From UBA1715 sp045600045 (GTDB taxonomy: Bacteria; Bacteroidota; Bacteroidia; Bacteroidales; UBA1715): 53,143 nt of DNA. Positions 1-7,105 of this stretch are shown piece by piece. Made by a program: the position numbers and the translations under genes. The stretch lies in NCBI GenBank assembly GCA_045600045.1, contig JAZRXD010000091.1:1-53143 (forward strand), given 5' to 3'. Each line of letters starts with the position of its first letter. Position 1 is the stretch's first letter. A model generated the notes under the pieces. That model searched no databases, was not told the origin of the DNA, and was given only the letters and a program-made list of their open reading frames with translations.

Positions 1-78
1 TGGTCCCTCCATTTTAGAACATGAGATATAGAACATTGATACCACACACAATAATTTCAAAATATTTGCTGTTTTCAT
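1..78 (-). CDS. N-terminus of a lipoprotein, cut by the window edge
   Basis: Only the first 26 codons lie in the window; the gene reads leftward off the edge. The start MKTANILKLLCVVSMFYISC is a basic residue, a hydrophobic run, then a Cys in a lipobox-like setting (Y-I-S-C) followed by SKMEG. This is a type II signal peptide, so the product is probably exported and lipid-anchored. The function cannot be told from 26 residues. The ATG lies only 2 bases after the stop of the sorting-domain relic at 81-269 on the same strand, so the two were probably once one transcript. Confidence 0.6.
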   Translation of the reverse strand, partial: MKTANILKLLCVVSMFYISCSKMEGP

Positions 79-80
79 AA

Positions 81-269
81 CTATTGTTTTACAAAAGACT
101 TTGAATATATTTTGTTATTAATTTTAATGTTTACAATATAGAGACCTTTGGGATATTTTGAAATATCAATATTTGTCTTTCCGTTGCAAAATCTCACATA
201 ATCAATTTCAACTCCAAAGCTATTAAAAATTTTTATATCATATAATGTCTTATCATAATGTAAACTTCC
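81..269 (-). pseudogene. Relic of a type IX secretion C-terminal sorting domain
   Basis: An open frame of about 62 codons on the minus strand, without a plausible start codon, ends at the TAG at 81-83. It reads TLYDIKIFNSFGVEI, then DISKYPKGLYIVNI, and ends YSKSFVKQ. That pattern (short beta strands, then a PKGLYIV-type turn and a basic K-S-F-V-K end) is the type A C-terminal domain that sends proteins through the type IX secretion system. The frame is closed upstream by a TAA at 276-278, inside the palindrome at 260-304. The body of the protein is missing. It is best read as the leftover 3' end of a deleted surface-protein gene; a frameshift in the run of eight A is an alternative, but the upstream frames show no matching protein. 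Confidence 0.6.
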
Positions 270-304
270 TTTTTTTTAGACAGTATAAAAAAAGGGAAGT
301 TTAC
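260..304. repeat. Near-perfect palindrome, 18-base arms
   Basis: GTAAACTTCC plus a T run (260-277) is mirrored by an A run plus GGGAAGTTTAC (287-304), with about 9 bases between. It could be a terminator-like hairpin, or the end of a small dispersed palindromic element that replaced the body of the gene whose tail remains at 81-269. No target duplication is visible. Confidence 0.55.
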
Positions 305-347
305 AGTCGCAAATCGGAAATGTGCACTTTTCACTTTTGGGCATACA

Positions 348-381
348 AAAAACACCCGACAGAAATTCTATCGGGTGTTTT
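348..381 (-). terminator. Intrinsic terminator after the 298-residue gene
   Basis: The stem AAAACACCCGA / TCGGGTGTTTT has a 10-base loop and T runs on both sides. It lies 25 bases past the stop codon of the minus-strand gene ending at 406. Confidence 0.85.
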
Positions 382-405
382 TTTGTTTTTTACGTGTCTC
401 AATAG

Positions 406-1302
406 TTATTCTTTCACAAATTTTTGACTTTCCGCACCATTCACAACCAACGTGTAAACACCTTTAGGCAACATTGAAACATTTATGTTTGCAGTTTCCC
501 CACATTCGGTTTGCAAAACCAGTTTACCTTGCATATCGAAAATTTTGATTTCGTTGTTGGTTGTTGGCAAAGTTAGGGTTAGTTTGTCTTTTACTGGGTT
601 GGGAGAAATTTCTATTTGTTGGTTTACAATGTCAGTAATGGCAACATAGTCATCCTCGCAATCAGCTTCCTCTTCACAAGAATCACTGCTTTTGCAACAT
701 TTGTCTAAATAAAATTCGTAACCGTAAGCATTTGCTAAACTATTGCCAGCATACCATAATTTATTGATACCCCCATTAGTAGGACGTACTAAATTTAAAT
801 GTTCAGTAAAGCCCTCTGTATCACCTATACCTTGAATACATTTAGTACCAAGTGATGTTGTTATATAAGCCAATTTAGCACCATTTGCCCCTATTAGGGT
901 ATCTATTTTAGTAATTGTTGCGTATCTGTATTCGGGAATAACATTAGATTTTTCATCCCAACTTCCCAAATCAACAGATTTTATTTCTTTTCCTATTTCC
1001 CATGCAAAATCATAAAGTAAAAACTCACGTTCGTAATACATATCATAATAATAAACTAGACTATCTTCTGTTTCACGAATAGCTCCTTTTACTTTTTTGT
1101 TGCCATATAATTCGCCAGAATGTATTTTTCTGTACTTGATGGAATTTATTGTTGTATCACCATATATAAGATATTCATTCAATTGGCAAAAATCCAATCC
1201 TTTACATCTTTCTATCCATTCATCTATCAATAAAATCTCTGTTTGAGAAAACACAAGTTTACATGATATAATCAAACACGATAACAAAAAATATTTTTTC
1301 AT
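406..1302 (-). CDS. Secreted protein with type IX secretion C-terminal domain
   Basis: The product has 298 residues. The N-terminus MKKYFLLSCLIISCKLVFSQ is a signal peptide ending at a typical Bacteroidota F-S-Q cleavage site. The middle (about 20-205) matches no family I recognise. A Cys/Asp/Glu-rich linker (about 205-220, with KCCKSSDSCEEEADCED) leads to a type A sorting domain from about 228 to the end: ISPNPVKDKLTLTLP, then IKIFDMQGKLVLQ, then MLPKGVYTLVV and QKFVKE. Such proteins cross the outer membrane through the type IX system and are often anchored at the surface. It stands alone, with a strong terminator behind it. Its role is unknown. Confidence 0.8.
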   Translation of the reverse strand: MKKYFLLSCLIISCKLVFSQTEILLIDEWIERCKGLDFCQLNEYLIYGDTTINSIKYRKIHSGELYGNKKVKGAIRETEDSLVYYYDMYYEREFLLYDFAWEIGKEIKSVDLGSWDEKSNVIPEYRYATITKIDTLIGANGAKLAYITTSLGTKCIQGIGDTEGFTEHLNLVRPTNGGINKLWYAGNSLANAYGYEFYLDKCCKSSDSCEEEADCEDDYVAITDIVNQQIEISPNPVKDKLTLTLPTTNNEIKIFDMQGKLVLQTECGETANINVSMLPKGVYTLVVNGAESQKFVKE

Positions 1303-1306
1303 ATTT

Positions 1307-1404
1307 TTATCTAATTTCTAATGTTGCCCCCAATTCTATTTCAAAATCATTGTTTACAATACCGATGCACATAGCATCAAAAATTGTTTGGTTTTCATAG
1401 TATT
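1307..1404 (-). pseudogene. Short relic of a secreted protein C-terminus
   Basis: Between the 298-residue gene and the hairpin behind ispG, one minus-strand frame reads YENQTIFDAMCIGIVNNDF and then EIELGATLEIR, ending at the TAA at 1307-1309. The end resembles the closing F-E-V-x-L-G-A-x-x-E-I strand of stacked beta repeats seen in Bacteroidota surface proteins. There is no usable start and it is only about 30 codons long. A second frame over the same bases gives a signal-peptide-like start (ATG at 1398) that stops after 14 codons. I read this as debris; it may be chance. Confidence 0.3.
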
Positions 1405-1471
1405 ATTGTTTTTAAAGTGTTAAACATTTCTATTTACAAATAGAAGAAAAAAACGAAAAGACTGCATGGAG

Positions 1472-1501
1472 TTGCAATATTTTTTTGAAAAAATATTGCA
1501 A
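1472..1501 (-). terminator. AT-rich hairpin downstream of ispG
   Basis: The arms TTGCAATATTTTTT and AAAAAATATTGCAA form a perfect 14-base palindrome with a very short loop, 39 bases after the ispG stop. It probably ends the ispG transcript. The stem is unusually AT-rich for a terminator. Confidence 0.5.
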
Positions 1502-1539
1502 TCGACTGAATAACTTGTTTATATGTTAATTGATAATTA

Positions 1540-3282
1540 TCAATTGCCCATCCAATCTCCATTTTCTTTGATTAAATCTATCAATGCTTGAACAGCGTCG
1601 GATTCGGGAATGTTACGACAGACAAGCGTTTGTTTTTTGTACAAATTCACGGTTCCTTTTCCTGCGCCCATATAACCGTAATCCGCATCGCTCATTTCGC
1701 CAGGTCCGTTTACTATGCAGCCCATTACGGCAATTTTCAATCCTTTTAAATGCGAAGTCTTTGCCTTTACCTCGTTCAGGGCTTTTTCTATATCGTACAA
1801 TGTACGACCGCACGACGGACACGAAATGTATTCAGTTTTTTCGAAACGTGAACGTGATGCCTGCAAAATTGAGAATGACAAATCAACCAATTGTTGTGCA
1901 GAAAAATCAGAGTCCGAAATCATTATGCCATTCAAGAATCCGTCGAGCAACAACGAACCAAAATCCATTGCGGCACGAACCTGCAACGTAGCAAAATCAA
2001 TTGAATTATAGTTGCGCGACAGTAAAACCGGATTTTTTCGTCCGTTTAAAACGGCGTAAAGCTTTCTTACAAAATATGTTACATGAATATCCTTGCAATC
2101 CAACAATAGAATTGTCTTTTCGCCCAAAGTTACGTTATTCAGATTGTCAATCTCTGTTTCCGAAATTTTCAGAACACATTCGTTTGCGGCTTTGTATGTT
2201 TGTAACGTAACGATTGGCAACGATTGTTTTTCGTTCTGTAATTGATTTTCTACAAAAAACCAATCTGCTTTTGTGTGCGTTGCACCGAGAACCATAGGCA
2301 CACGGTCGCCACCAAATCCTGCAATTTCATTCGTTTTGTATGGATTATATGCATCTATCGACACGCGCACGTCTTCTATTGGCTGAAAATCAAATGATTG
2401 CGCAAATACTTCGTTGCGATAATCAACAATCAGTTTGCATACAGGAATTTCACATTCGGGAGCTTCGGTAAGCGAGACACGGATTGTGTCGCCAATTCCG
2501 TCTAATAATAACGAACCGCTACCAACAGCAGATTTTATTCGTCCGTCTTCGCCAGCACCTGCTTCGGTTACGCCCAAATGTATCGGGAAACGACAATCTT
2601 CCTCCACCATTTTTTGAGCAAGCAAACGAGTTGCCTGAACCATAATTCGTGTATTACTTGCCTTAATAGAACAGGCAACATTTTTGAAATCTGCATCCTT
2701 GCAAATGTGCAAGAATTCCATCATGCTGACAACCATTCCTTGCGGTGTGTCGCCGTAACGTGACACTATTCTCTGCGACAACGAACCATGATTTACGCCA
2801 ATACGAATTGCCGTATTGTTTTGTTTGCAAACCTCAAGCAACGGCAAAATATTTTCGCGGATTTTTTCCAATTCTGCATTGTATTCCTCGTCGGTATAAT
2901 CGGTTTTGCGCAACGAACCAATATAGACGTAGTTTCCAGGATTGATACGAACCTTCTCAACATATTTTGCAGCGACCAAAGCAGCCTGCGGATTAAAATG
3001 AATATCGGCAACCAAAGGTTGATTGTAGCCTTTTGCCACCAATTGTTCCTTGATATTTTTAAGATTTTCGGCTTCCTTAACGCCTTGTGCAGTTAGGCGG
3101 ACATAATCGCCACCTGCCTCGAAAACCCGAATACACTGAGCAACACTCGCAGCGGTGTCGTTTGTGTTTGTGTTCGTCATTGACTGCAACGCAATTGGAT
3201 TTTTGCCACCAATTTTCACCGTACCAATTTGTATTTCAGGAATTTGCAAGCGTTTATACGCCGATTCAATCATTCGAGCCAT
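1540..3282 (-). CDS. ispG: 4-hydroxy-3-methylbut-2-enyl diphosphate synthase
   Basis: IspG (GcpE) converts 2-C-methyl-D-erythritol 2,4-cyclodiphosphate to HMBPP in the cytosolic non-mevalonate isoprenoid pathway, using a [4Fe-4S] cluster. At 580 residues this is the long form, as in Bacteroidota, chlamydiae and plants, with an extra domain between the N-terminal TIM barrel and the C-terminal Fe-S domain. The cluster ligands are visible: Cys488 and Cys491 in CPSCGRTLYD, Cys522 in MGCIVNGPGEM, with the Glu of GPGEM as the probable fourth ligand. The barrel opens with IGGKNPIALQSMTNT. A -7 box at 3298-3305 leaves a leader of only about 10 bases before the ATG at 3282; Met4 (3273) is the alternative start. 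It is a single-gene unit. Confidence 0.97.
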   Translation of the reverse strand: MARMIESAYKRLQIPEIQIGTVKIGGKNPIALQSMTNTNTNDTAASVAQCIRVFEAGGDYVRLTAQGVKEAENLKNIKEQLVAKGYNQPLVADIHFNPQAALVAAKYVEKVRINPGNYVYIGSLRKTDYTDEEYNAELEKIRENILPLLEVCKQNNTAIRIGVNHGSLSQRIVSRYGDTPQGMVVSMMEFLHICKDADFKNVACSIKASNTRIMVQATRLLAQKMVEEDCRFPIHLGVTEAGAGEDGRIKSAVGSGSLLLDGIGDTIRVSLTEAPECEIPVCKLIVDYRNEVFAQSFDFQPIEDVRVSIDAYNPYKTNEIAGFGGDRVPMVLGATHTKADWFFVENQLQNEKQSLPIVTLQTYKAANECVLKISETEIDNLNNVTLGEKTILLLDCKDIHVTYFVRKLYAVLNGRKNPVLLSRNYNSIDFATLQVRAAMDFGSLLLDGFLNGIMISDSDFSAQQLVDLSFSILQASRSRFEKTEYISCPSCGRTLYDIEKALNEVKAKTSHLKGLKIAVMGCIVNGPGEMSDADYGYMGAGKGTVNLYKKQTLVCRNIPESDAVQALIDLIKENGDWMGN

Positions 3283-3297
3283 TAGTTTATTTTTTTA

Positions 3298-3305
3298 CAA
3301 AAATA
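3298..3305 (-). promoter_or_regulatory. -7 promoter box (TATTTTTG) of ispG
   Basis: On the minus strand this reads TATTTTTG, matching the Bacteroidota -7 consensus TAnnTTTG. No good TTTG lies 19 bases upstream. It is 16 bases from the ispG ATG. Confidence 0.5.
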
Positions 3306-3340
3306 CAAGATTCCCAAAACCTTTGCTCCCTATCGGGCAT

Positions 3341-3373
3341 AAAAAAAGCAGAACCGTAAGATTCTGTTTTTTT
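3341..3373 (-). terminator. Terminator of the repeat-protein gene
   Basis: The stem CAGAA / TTCTG (3349-3353, 3362-3366) has an 8-base loop and is followed on the minus strand by a run of seven T. It lies between the stop codon at 3392 and the ispG promoter. Confidence 0.7.
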
Positions 3374-3391
3374 CGAAATTCAACGGAACTA

Positions 3392-5353
3392 TTATTCAGC
3401 ATCTTGTACTACACGAACACCATAACCGTTGCTTCTTTGCCACTGATAATCTGTTCGTAGTGCCTCACCAGAAAACTGAACCGATTTATTTTCCATAGAC
3501 GACCAATAATACCCATCTACACCAGCATCATTAACTGTTGTAGTAAGACGATACCCTACTGCAGGCAAAAATACCGCACCATTTGCTTCCATTTTTGCCC
3601 AATCTGTTGTCGTATATGTATTTAACTCGTACAATAAGGTTGCACTAAATCCTTTTGTGAAAGAAACTCCATCGGGTAGTGTCCAGGCATCCGGCAAAAT
3701 TACGATACCATTTACCCCATTCACTTGAGCAGCACCATACAAATTTGCAGCATTTGTACGCGATGAGAACAAATAATTCCATTCCTCTCCGGTTAACGTC
3801 CGCCACAAACCAGATTCGCCACCACCATTAGAAATTGAATTATAATATCCCCAATCATAATTTGTTTCATTGATTGCCCCGATACTATAACTACTTGGAT
3901 AGGAATCGTATTGTCCTGAATTATATGGCTGATATTCATTATACCCCGAAGTTCCAAAACCGAATAGATCAATCCAGCCCGAATATGTCGAAGAAATGTT
4001 TTCATTGTCGTTACCAACAATATCATATTGGTGATCTGCAAATTTCCATGTTTTCGTACTAGCTTGATATTGAAGGTTTCCTTGACTAAAATATACTTGT
4101 TTATCGGCAGAAACCGAGAATTTCGCATCTATTCTTCCATTTTCATGCTGTCCATCTTCGCCACCATTACCACCACCATTTGAAATAGTTGCAATTTGAG
4201 TTTTCAACACATTGAACAAACTATCCACATAGGATTTTTTTACATATTCCACATCGTTCACAAAAATCGAAATGTTTGCACCCGATTTTGCATATTCGTT
4301 CAATGTGGTTTTCTTTGCATACGCAGATTCCACATCTGCCGATTTTGCATAACCAGTTAAATCAACTGCAGCTGGAATTTCAGATTTCAAAGCATAATCC
4401 GTCAAATCAACTGCGGCTGGAATTTCAGATTTTAAAGCGTAATCTGTTAAATCAACCTCGGCTGGAATTTGTGCTTCCAGATTTGCTATAGCGGCATTCA
4501 CATCTACGGTCTTTGCATAAACAGTTAAATCTACCGACTCTGGCTGTCCTGCTCCCAAAACATAGTTTTCGAACGTTTCTTTTGTTAAATATGTTTCCGA
4601 AACATCGGCTGATTTTGCGTAATCTGTCAAATCTACTGCAGCAGGAATTTCAGACTTCAAAGCATAGTCTGTCAAATCAACCTCGGCTGGAATTTCAGAT
4701 TTCAAAGCATAATCTGTTAAATCAACTGCGGCTGGAATTTCAGATTTCAAAGCATAGTCTGTCAAATCAACAGCGGCTGGGATTTCCGACTTCAAAGCAT
4801 AATCACTCAAATCAACCTCGGCTGGAATTTCAGACTTCAAAGCATAATCTGTTAAATCAACTGCGGCTGGAATTTCCGATTTCAAAGCATAGTCTGTCAA
4901 ATCAACTGCGGCTGGAATTTCAGATTTTAGAGCATAATCGCTCAAATCTATATCAGCACTACCCGATTTTGCGGCATACAATGCGTACGGCACGCTCAAA
5001 AGCGGTGTAACATCGGAAATGGCGTCGGAACCATCGGACAGTTGGATTTTCGTTTCCATATAATATTTGTCTGCCGACCAGTCGATTCCAGCAAACGTAC
5101 CATTCACAGGCGTTCCCGCTCCAACTTCCAAGGTCGCAATGCCATTGAAACTGGTTGTCACCGAATGTGTTTCGGTATAAACGGCCTGCTGTGCGGAATT
5201 CAGCACACTCACTTCGATTTCCACTGCCTGATTTGTTACCACTTGATTTTCAGCATTGCGAATCAATGCCTGAAAGTTCATTGTCTGCGGCACTTGTGCC
5301 ATCGCTACGACGGCCAGCACCATAATTGAAAGGATTGCAACTATACGTTTCAT
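3392..5353 (-). CDS. Secreted fibre-like protein with nine 15-residue repeats
   Basis: The product has 653 residues. A signal peptide (1-20, ending VVAMAQ) leads to a Bacteroidota N-terminal domain (21-128) with MNFQALIRNAENQVV, VYTETHSVTTSFNGIATL and LLSVPYALYA, often seen in tail-fibre-like surface proteins. Then come seven perfect-register repeats V-D-L-[ST]-D-Y-A-L-K-S-E-I-P-A-[AE] (135-239), a spacer, two more (300-329), and a predicted helix (360-390). After a Gly-rich hinge (392-400) a C-terminal domain runs 410-653 with KQVYFSQGNLQYQ, LPDAWTLPDG, YYWSSM and GYGVRVVQ, resembling Fibrobacter-type paralogous and C-type-lectin-like modules. A trimeric stalk with a binding head is my inference. 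It lacks a clear type IX sorting domain. It follows its partner by 56 bases, so they are probably co-transcribed. Ligand unknown. Confidence 0.75.
   Translation of the reverse strand: MKRIVAILSIMVLAVVAMAQVPQTMNFQALIRNAENQVVTNQAVEIEVSVLNSAQQAVYTETHSVTTSFNGIATLEVGAGTPVNGTFAGIDWSADKYYMETKIQLSDGSDAISDVTPLLSVPYALYAAKSGSADIDLSDYALKSEIPAAVDLTDYALKSEIPAAVDLTDYALKSEIPAEVDLSDYALKSEIPAAVDLTDYALKSEIPAAVDLTDYALKSEIPAEVDLTDYALKSEIPAAVDLTDYAKSADVSETYLTKETFENYVLGAGQPESVDLTVYAKTVDVNAAIANLEAQIPAEVDLTDYALKSEIPAAVDLTDYALKSEIPAAVDLTGYAKSADVESAYAKKTTLNEYAKSGANISIFVNDVEYVKKSYVDSLFNVLKTQIATISNGGGNGGEDGQHENGRIDAKFSVSADKQVYFSQGNLQYQASTKTWKFADHQYDIVGNDNENISSTYSGWIDLFGFGTSGYNEYQPYNSGQYDSYPSSYSIGAINETNYDWGYYNSISNGGGESGLWRTLTGEEWNYLFSSRTNAANLYGAAQVNGVNGIVILPDAWTLPDGVSFTKGFSATLLYELNTYTTTDWAKMEANGAVFLPAVGYRLTTTVNDAGVDGYYWSSMENKSVQFSGEALRTDYQWQRSNGYGVRVVQDAE
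4367..4456 (-). repeat. Second block of 45-base coding repeats (2 units)
   Basis: Two tandem units encode V-D-L-T-D-Y-A-L-K-S-E-I-P-A-A, nearly identical in DNA to the larger block. They are separated from it by about 60 unrelated codons. Confidence 0.85.
4637..4951 (-). repeat. Tandem 45-base coding repeats (7 units)
   Basis: Seven units each encode the same 15 residues, with only S/T and A/E exchanges. Codon differences between units are few and mostly silent (for example AAATCAACTGC against AAATCAACAGC), so the array looks recently expanded or homogenised. The copy number could vary by slippage or recombination without changing the frame. Confidence 0.9.
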
Positions 5354-5409
5354 ACTTATTATGTTATTTGTGAATCAAACACTATATTTTTCTAATTATA
5401 CATTGCGAA

Positions 5410-6114
5410 TTATTGCACCACCACGGTCTGACGTTTCTCGCCAAACAGCACCACATACGTTCCGGGCAGTTTCATCGCCGCGGAAACCGAACGAACGTTC
5501 CTGCACGAGTACACGCATTTTCCCAAGACATCGTAAATCGACACTGATGCGCCGTCAACGTTGGCAACGACTATGGTATTCCCGATTACTGACACAGACA
5601 TCCCCTGTTCAACTTCGGTAATGCCAGTCGGATTTCGGGGCGGTTCAACCGTCACCGTGAACGACAGTACCGACTGTTCGCCGTCGGAGTTCTTCGCCAC
5701 AACCGTAACAACCGCATCACCTTCTTTGTTCAGTGTGAGTTTCAGCAACGTACCGTTCAGTGCGACGCGCACCACATTCTCGTCGGACGACGACGCGGAA
5801 TACTGCAACACCTCGGCGCCAACTGTGGTAAAATACTCGCCGAGGTCGAGTTCCCCGACATTGCCGTCAAGCTCAACAAACACGTCCGATATTGGGTTCG
5901 TGCTGATTGAGGAGACCTTCATCACATAGTTCCGCTGCATGCCGAACAAACCTCCGTCGCTCGACGACACATACGGCTGTCCCACTGAAATGCTGGCGGC
6001 GTAGCCTTGCGAATTATAGGCGGTTCCTCCTGTCGCCACCAACGAATTCTGGCAAAACCCGACCATCGCACAAAACAGCACGGACAAAATGGTCATTCCT
6101 ACTTTTTTCTTCAT
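5410..6114 (-). CDS. Small exported partner protein with sorting-domain-like end
   Basis: I place the start at the ATG at 6114, giving 234 residues, because MKKKVGMTILSVLFCAMVGFC is a clean signal peptide; a frame-open start at 6147 would add 11 residues. After the signal come SLVATGGTAYNSQGYAASIS and VGQPYV, a segment seen at the start of many Bacteroidota secreted proteins. A beta-rich region (about 60-165) follows, ending FTVTVEPP. The last 65 residues (VSVIGNTIVVANVDGASVSI, YDVLGKCVY, LPGTYVVLFG) look like a short type A sorting domain, but the final basic K-[FI]-V-K end is replaced by RQTVVVQ. It is the first gene of the pair with the repeat protein and is noticeably richer in G and C than its surroundings. 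Function unknown. Confidence 0.7.
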   Translation of the reverse strand: MKKKVGMTILSVLFCAMVGFCQNSLVATGGTAYNSQGYAASISVGQPYVSSSDGGLFGMQRNYVMKVSSISTNPISDVFVELDGNVGELDLGEYFTTVGAEVLQYSASSSDENVVRVALNGTLLKLTLNKEGDAVVTVVAKNSDGEQSVLSFTVTVEPPRNPTGITEVEQGMSVSVIGNTIVVANVDGASVSIYDVLGKCVYSCRNVRSVSAAMKLPGTYVVLFGEKRQTVVVQ

Positions 6115-6210
6115 ATTACTATCGTTTTTAATGAGACATATAGACACAAAATTCCACGAACGCCATTGTTAGTCGTTCAGGCAAAGAATAATAAGGAATA
6201 TGTATTATAG

Positions 6211-6230
6211 GTGTGTGTGTGTGTGTGTGT
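6211..6230. repeat. (GT)10 simple sequence repeat upstream of the surface module
   Basis: Ten perfect GT units. On the minus strand the tract sits between ATTTGTATAA and CTATAATAC, about 97 bases before the start of the 5410-6114 gene. Dinucleotide tracts of this length slip readily, and in this place they would change promoter spacing. Confidence 0.9.
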
Positions 6231-6401
6231 TTATACAAATATTTGAATAATTCAAACATTTACGAACGAAATATACATCTTTCTGTAAAAACATTTCCAC
6301 ATTTAAATAAGTTTTCAAACATACACAATTTTTTATTTTGTAACAAACTTTGATAAAAAAAACAGTTGTGAACGTTATACGATTTGGGGATATCCGCAGT
6401 T

Positions 6402-6608
6402 TCAATTCTTCTTGCCTAGTTCGTTAAGAACATCTTGTACAATATATTTATCGCTCATCAGTTGCAGACCCGTTGCTGGATTTGAAAGATTTTGGTATGT
6501 TTTGGTAGAATAGAAAACATCCAATGCCGCTGTCGTATCAATTTTGAGGGCTTCGGACAGCAGTATTATTATGCTTGCATGTTTTCTCCATAACACATTG
6601 TCTCTCAT
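6402..6608 (-). CDS. DUF3791 domain protein
   Basis: The product has 68 residues from the ATG at 6608; a longer frame to 6656 exists but would run into the end of the neighbouring DUF3990 relic. MRDNVLWRKHASIIILLSEA, then LDVFYSTKTYQNLSNP and LQLMSDKYIVQDVLNEL match DUF3791, a small helical family usually found beside DUF3990 in Bacteroidota and Firmicutes. The context suggests an antitoxin or accessory role for the DUF3990 ADP-ribosyltransferase-like protein; this is inference. It is the only member of the three-gene cassette that is intact, as expected if an antitoxin outlives its toxin. Confidence 0.75.
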   Translation of the reverse strand: MRDNVLWRKHASIIILLSEALKIDTTAALDVFYSTKTYQNLSNPATGLQLMSDKYIVQDVLNELGKKN

Positions 6609-6618
6609 AGCATTTCGA

Positions 6619-7105
6619 TTATAAACTGATACTCTTTTGAAATTGTAAGAAATCATCCAATATGTGTTGGTTGCAAATACATATCTAGTGATTTACTTTT
6701 TTGTAACGTAATTGCCCTAATGCTTGTTCCGCCGTAATAATACCTTTCTCGTAATCTTCCACGGTGTCAATCACATTATCATTGGCCTTCAACCAAATCG
6801 AATGCATATTTGGCATAGTTGCCACTTCTGCAATCCACAACAAATTGAAGCCACTCATTATCATACGATTCAAATATCTTTATTGTATAATGGGAGTTTT
6901 TTAATGATTCATAATCAAAAAGATATTGACTGACTACCGCAATGGCATTCCGTCCTTTTCGTTCAGCAACCACAGTTGCCCATTTTTCTGCTTGTTTTTG
7001 GATTTTAGTAAGATAAAACCCTTTCCCAAAATCAAGATTGTCGCGTCCTATTTCGACCATAGGTTTTTCCACACTAACGCTGGAACCGTGATATAAGGTA
7101 ATCAT
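6619..7105 (-). pseudogene. DUF3990 protein (ADP-ribosyltransferase-like), frameshift plus stop
   Basis: The first frame starts at 7105: MITLYHGSSVSVEKPMVEIG, then LDFGKGFYLTKIQKQAEKWA. This is the DUF3990 pattern (Y-H-G-S, D-F-G-x-G-F-Y-L-T), which I recall as part of the ADP-ribosyltransferase fold class. It breaks near 6785 after FDLVEG. The next frame continues NDNVIDTVEDYEKGIITAEQ and LRYKKVNH, then a TAG (6685-6687) sits where the family has Gln, and the frame goes on ICICNQHILDDFLQFQKSIS to a TAA at 6619. So one frameshift and one nonsense codon separate it from a full-length product of about 160 residues. The start overlaps the upstream gene by ATGA, an operon coupling that survives the decay. 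Confidence 0.8.

Noticed and set aside
245..427. Small plus-strand protein over the palindrome and terminator
   Set aside because: It is built from two hairpins and their T runs; codon use is random and no start signal is present.
3392..3700. Diversity-generating retroelement target (lectin-like C-terminus with YYWSS and GVRVV)
   Set aside because: No reverse transcriptase, template repeat or accessory gene lies in the window, and there is no adenine-specific variation to judge. The fold likeness alone is not enough.
4367..4951. CRISPR-like array of regular 45-base repeats
   Set aside because: The repeats abut without spacers, keep the reading frame and encode the same 15 residues in a secreted protein; there are no cas genes.
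4513..5010. Plus-strand 165-codon frame rich in S-K-H repeats
   Set aside because: It is the antisense image of the 45-base coding repeats and has no independent support.
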